A stretch of 7,136 bases of DNA from NCBI GenBank assembly GCA_958352145.1, contig CATWNM010000056.1:1-7136 (forward strand), written 5' to 3'. A program made the translations under genes and the position numbers. The notes under the pieces were generated by a model. That model saw only the letters and a list, made by a program, of their open reading frames with translations, had not been told where the DNA came from and made no database searches. This stretch comes from an uncultured Eubacteriales bacterium (GTDB lineage: Bacteria > Bacillota > Clostridia > Oscillospirales > CAG-272). This document shows, piece by piece, positions 4,488 to 7,136 of the stretch; positions within the stretch are counted from its first letter, which is position 1; every line of letters starts with the position of its first letter.

Positions 4488-5888
4488 ATGAATTATGATT
4501 TAATCATTGTAGGCGCGGGACCAGCCGGGATTTTCACTGCGCTTGAACTGCTGCGTGGCAGAAGCGGTGCAAAAATTCTTTTAATCGAAAAAGGTAAACC
4601 GGTGGAAAAACGGCATTGTCCTAAGGCAGAGACCGGAAAATGTGTCAACTGTAAGCCCAGTTGCGCCATTACGACTGGGTTTTCCGGGGCAGGCGCTTTT
4701 TCCGACGGCAAGTTGAGTTTGTCTTATGAAGTAGGCGGTGATTTGCCGGATTTGATCGGACCGATGTTCGCACAGGAATTGATCGATTATACGGATAAAA
4801 TTTATTTGGAATTCGGTGCGGATCCGCATGTAGAGGGAATCGGTTTCGGAGAAGAAATTAAAGAGATTCGTAAGAATGCCATCAAGGCCAACCTGAAACT
4901 TGTAGATTGTCCGATTCGGCATCTTGGAACCGAAAAAGCGCAAAAGCTATATCTGGATATTCAAAATTGGCTGTTGCGCGCCGGGGTAGAGATGCTTTTC
5001 AATACGGAATGCGAGAATATTCTTATAGAAGATGCGGTTTGCAAAGGTGTTTCCGTGCGCGAAGGACAATGTCTGCGGGAGTATCGCGCGCCCGAGGTCG
5101 TTATTGCAACGGGGCGGCGCGGTGCGGATTGGTTGGAAAATCTATGCGCTGCGCATAATATCGCGCATAAGCCCGGAACGGTGGATATCGGCGTTCGTGT
5201 GGAATGTCGCAATGAAGTGATGGAGAAAGTCAATAAGGTGCTTTATGAGAGCAAATTGATCGGATATCCGAAGCCGTGGAAAAATAAAGTTAGAACTTTC
5301 TGTCAGAATCCTGGCGGTTTTGTTGCGCAGGAGAATTATGACAATGATCTTGCCGTGGTCAATGGTCACAGCTACAAAGACATGAAGAGCGATAATACCA
5401 ATTTGGCGATTTTAGTCAGTCATAATTTTACTGAACCTTTTAATCAGCCGATCGCGTATGCTCAAAAGGTGGGAGAACTGACCAATATGCTGGGATCGGG
5501 TCATATTTTAGTACAGCGTTACGGCGATATATTAGATGGCAAACGCACCTGGGCAAAGGAATTGGCTTTCAGCAACGTGAAGCCAACATTAAAAGATGCG
5601 GTACCAGGCGACATTACGGCTGCGATGCCGTATCGGGCGATGACCAATATCATTGAATTTATTAAAATGCTGGATGTGGTGGTGCCTGGATTTGCAAGCA
5701 CAGAGACGCTTTTGTACAGCCCTGAACTCAAATTTTATTCCAATAAAGTAAAAATGGATGAAAATCTGGATACGAACATTCAGGGGCTGCATTGTCTCGG
5801 AGATAGTTCCGGTTGGACGCGAGGGCTCATGATGAGTAGCGTTATGGGGGTTTTGATGGGTAGAAAATTGCTTGCTTCTAAAAGCTAA
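4488..5888 (+). CDS. FAD-dependent oxidoreductase, COG2509 family
   Basis: This 466-residue protein matches the uncharacterised FAD-dependent dehydrogenases of COG2509. The N-terminus has a dinucleotide-binding fold: DLIIVGAGPAGIFTALEL (4-21) with the GxGxxG glycines 9, 11 and 14, and an acidic residue ending strand two in LLIEKG (31-36, Glu34). Next comes a four-cysteine segment, Cys44, Cys52, Cys55 and Cys59, then TGFSGAGAFSDGKLS (63-77), characteristic of the family. VVIATGRRGADW (about 204-215) is the ATG motif of two-domain flavoproteins, and the C-terminal GDSSGWTRGLMMSSVMG closes the FAD site. No membrane segment or signal peptide is seen, so it should be cytoplasmic. The substrate is unknown. 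The start has GGAGTGAG four bases upstream. It is a single-gene unit between an attenuator-like hairpin and a strong terminator. Confidence 0.92.
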   Translation: MNYDLIIVGAGPAGIFTALELLRGRSGAKILLIEKGKPVEKRHCPKAETGKCVNCKPSCAITTGFSGAGAFSDGKLSLSYEVGGDLPDLIGPMFAQELIDYTDKIYLEFGADPHVEGIGFGEEIKEIRKNAIKANLKLVDCPIRHLGTEKAQKLYLDIQNWLLRAGVEMLFNTECENILIEDAVCKGVSVREGQCLREYRAPEVVIATGRRGADWLENLCAAHNIAHKPGTVDIGVRVECRNEVMEKVNKVLYESKLIGYPKPWKNKVRTFCQNPGGFVAQENYDNDLAVVNGHSYKDMKSDNTNLAILVSHNFTEPFNQPIAYAQKVGELTNMLGSGHILVQRYGDILDGKRTWAKELAFSNVKPTLKDAVPGDITAAMPYRAMTNIIEFIKMLDVVVPGFASTETLLYSPELKFYSNKVKMDENLDTNIQGLHCLGDSSGWTRGLMMSSVMGVLMGRKLLASKS

Positions 5889-5942
5889 TATAAACGGTTT
5901 CTCTTTTTTTGATTTTTCTAGACTTTTCATAATCTGTTTATC

Positions 5943-5985
5943 CTAAATAATAATCCCCCCGCACAGCGGGGGGATTATTATTTAG
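5943..5985. terminator. Very strong bidirectional terminator (20-bp perfect stem)
   Basis: Arms 5943-5962 and 5966-5985 are exact reverse complements over 20 bp with a three-base ACA loop. The core is six C-G pairs plus GC at the loop, and the outer half is an A/T-rich ATAATAAT-type flank, so either transcript gets a G/C stem followed by a U-rich strand. It sits between the convergent FAD gene and rsmI and should terminate both. Confidence 0.92.
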
Positions 5986-6024
5986 CTATTTGAACGCATG
6001 AGCGTAGATTTTTCTTGTCTGTTT

Positions 6025-6936
6025 TTAGAGCTTTTCTTCCTCCGGATTTGTTGAACTTAGGCGGACATATTCGTTATAAACTTTATTTTTAGGCACGCCG
6101 CGGTCTTTGGCGGCAAACTTAATCGCTTCGGATTTGGGCATCCCTTGGACAATATAATGGTTTACATGCGCTTCAACCGTCATGTCACGCCAGAATTCTG
6201 AAAGATTTTTGTGATTTGCAGCGCCTTCAACTACAAGAACGTATTCTCCGCGCGGAATATGTTCTCTGTAAAATTCCAGCGCTTCGAACAGCGTCATACG
6301 AAGGATTTCTTCGTTAAGCTTTGTCAGTTCTCGGCAAAGCGTGATCGAACGATTCCCAAGTATCGTTTGGAGTTCTTCCAGCGTCTTTATCAACCGGTGC
6401 GGCGCTTCATAAAAGATCAGCGTACGCACATCGTCTTTTACAGATTCCAGGCGTTCAATGCGTTTTGCGCGTTCAAGGGGCAAAAAACCTTCAAAAGCAA
6501 AGCGGCCTGTGCACATGGCGGACAGAGACAGTGCGGTTATCGCGGCGCAGGGACCGGGAACCGCGGTGACGGCTATATCGTTTTTCGCGCAAAGTCGTAC
6601 TATATCTTCGCCAGGGTCGCTGATGGCCGGCATGCCTGCGTCGGTTACAAGCGCGCAGCTTTCTCCCGACTGTAGCCTTTTTAAAATTTCCTCTCCGCGG
6701 CTTTTTTGGTTATGCTCATGGTAACTGATCATTTCCCTGGAAATATTGAAATGAGCAAGCAGTTTCATTGTGTTTCTCGTATCTTCCGCCGCAATAAAAT
6801 CTACTTCGGACAACACTTTGCACGCACGTTCCGACAGATCGCTCAAATTTCCAATCGGTGTAGCCACCAAATACAACGTTTCTTTCCGCACCTGATTTTT
6901 TTCCGAGCGGGCAGGAGAGGGCATGTCTTTTTTCAT
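6025..6936 (-). CDS. rsmI: 16S rRNA (cytidine(1402)-2'-O)-methyltransferase RsmI
   Basis: This 303-residue protein is RsmI (YraL/YabC), which 2'-O-methylates C1402 at the 16S rRNA decoding centre using S-adenosylmethionine. It has the tetrapyrrole-methylase-like fold: LYLVATPIGNLSDLS (21-35), AAEDTRNTMKLL (49-60), SYHEHN (71-76), VTDAGMPAISDPGE (97-110), VPGPCAAITALSLS (126-139), FEGFLP (148-153), FYEAPHRL (175-182), CRELTKLNEE (201-210) and GEYVLVVEG (230-238). The C-terminal domain ends with GMPKSEAIKFAAKDRGVPKN (265-284) followed by KVYNEY. Its N-terminus has about 18 more residues than the shortest homologues, but the ATG at 6936 is supported by AAAGGAG placed six bases upstream, overlapping the stop of the preceding gene. 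It is probably co-transcribed with trmN6. Confidence 0.96.
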   Translation of the reverse strand: MKKDMPSPARSEKNQVRKETLYLVATPIGNLSDLSERACKVLSEVDFIAAEDTRNTMKLLAHFNISREMISYHEHNQKSRGEEILKRLQSGESCALVTDAGMPAISDPGEDIVRLCAKNDIAVTAVPGPCAAITALSLSAMCTGRFAFEGFLPLERAKRIERLESVKDDVRTLIFYEAPHRLIKTLEELQTILGNRSITLCRELTKLNEEILRMTLFEALEFYREHIPRGEYVLVVEGAANHKNLSEFWRDMTVEAHVNHYIVQGMPKSEAIKFAAKDRGVPKNKVYNEYVRLSSTNPEEEKL

Positions 6937-6939
6937 GAT

Positions 6940-7136
6940 TTACTCCTTTATGTCGCCATGATCGTAAATATATTGAAAGTCCTTCGTATAGCTTGTGTGC
7001 GCAATATTTTCATAGAGGATCAGCGGTTTCATATTTTTTAGTCCGGGGTTCGCACCTTTTTTTCCTTCTGTCAGCAGCAAGGAGGGCGGGGAAGCGATGT
7101 CGGGATAAACCATCAGCAGGCGCTTGGGCTCAAGGC
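6940..7136 (-). CDS. TrmN6-like tRNA1(Val) A37 N6-methyltransferase, C-terminal part
   Basis: A frame entering from the right edge (first full codon ends at 7134) gives 64 residues and stops with TAA at 6940-6942, three bases before the rsmI ATG. It contains EPKRLLMVYPD, then PPSLLLTEGKKGANPGLK and PLILYE, and ends in an ordinary tail with tyrosines. This is the typical C-terminus of the TrmN6/YabB/YfiC family, SAM-dependent enzymes that make m6A37 in tRNA. The catalytic NPPY motif lies outside the window. Gene order supports the call: yabB precedes yabC (rsmI) in B. subtilis, with the small GIY-YIG gene yazA between; here there is no room for a yazA homologue. Confidence 0.8.
   Translation of the reverse strand, partial: LEPKRLLMVYPDIASPPSLLLTEGKKGANPGLKNMKPLILYENIAHTSYTKDFQYIYDHGDIKE

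Noticed and set aside
5889..5942. Pyrimidine-rich stretch after the FAD gene as a separate element
   Set aside because: It has a T-run but no stem ahead of it; it is an ordinary A/T-rich spacer before the strong terminator.
6211..6724. Plus-strand frames opposite rsmI
   Set aside because: They are arginine- and phenylalanine-rich shadows of a well-supported rsmI gene, without RBS or recognisable domains.
1..7136. Mobile element, CRISPR, defence or biosynthetic system
   Set aside because: No direct-repeat array, transposase, integrase, toxin-antitoxin pair or biosynthetic motif is visible; nearly all coding space is conserved housekeeping genes plus sigK.

Overview
The window looks like core chromosome of a spore-forming Firmicute, probably class Clostridia. 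The reasons are the mother-cell sporulation sigma factor SigK with a hydrophobic pro-sequence, A/G-rich Shine-Dalgarno sites, near-consensus vegetative promoters with 17-bp spacers, and gene pairs typical of low-GC Gram-positives (trmK-nif3, rplM-rpsI, trmN6-rsmI). No phage, insertion sequence, CRISPR array, tRNA, rRNA or defence locus is visible.

Layout. (1) 1-1798, plus strand: a few codons that may end an upstream gene (perhaps rpoD), then a consensus promoter, a 66-residue DUF1858 redox-disulfide protein, a strong hairpin, and the translationally coupled pair trmK (tRNA m1A22 methyltransferase) and nif3 (dinuclear metal-centre protein). (2) 1827-2504, minus strand: sigK, convergent with nif3 across a palindromic hairpin that contains the sigK stop codon. 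(3) 2505-3691, plus strand: the rplM-rpsI ribosomal protein operon, with an extended -10 promoter and a classical terminator. (4) 3729-4320, plus strand: a monocistronic gene for a small membrane protein of unknown function, with its own promoter and a structured leader. (5) 4390-5985, plus strand: a COG2509-type FAD-dependent oxidoreductase whose leader contains a terminator-like hairpin between promoter and start codon, ending at a 20-bp perfect bidirectional terminator. (6) 5986-7136, minus strand: rsmI (16S rRNA C1402 2'-O-methyltransferase) preceded by the C-terminal end of a TrmN6-like tRNA methyltransferase that runs off the window.

The common theme is translation: two ribosomal proteins, two tRNA methyltransferases and one rRNA methyltransferase. 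SigK and the two uncharacterised genes are separate single-gene units. I do not see a previously undescribed multi-gene system. The observations most worth checking are non-coding: an inverted repeat that covers the sigK ribosome-binding site and could hide it, the possible attenuator before the FAD gene, and the structured leader of the small membrane protein gene. Intergenic stretches are all under 300 bases and their contents are listed.
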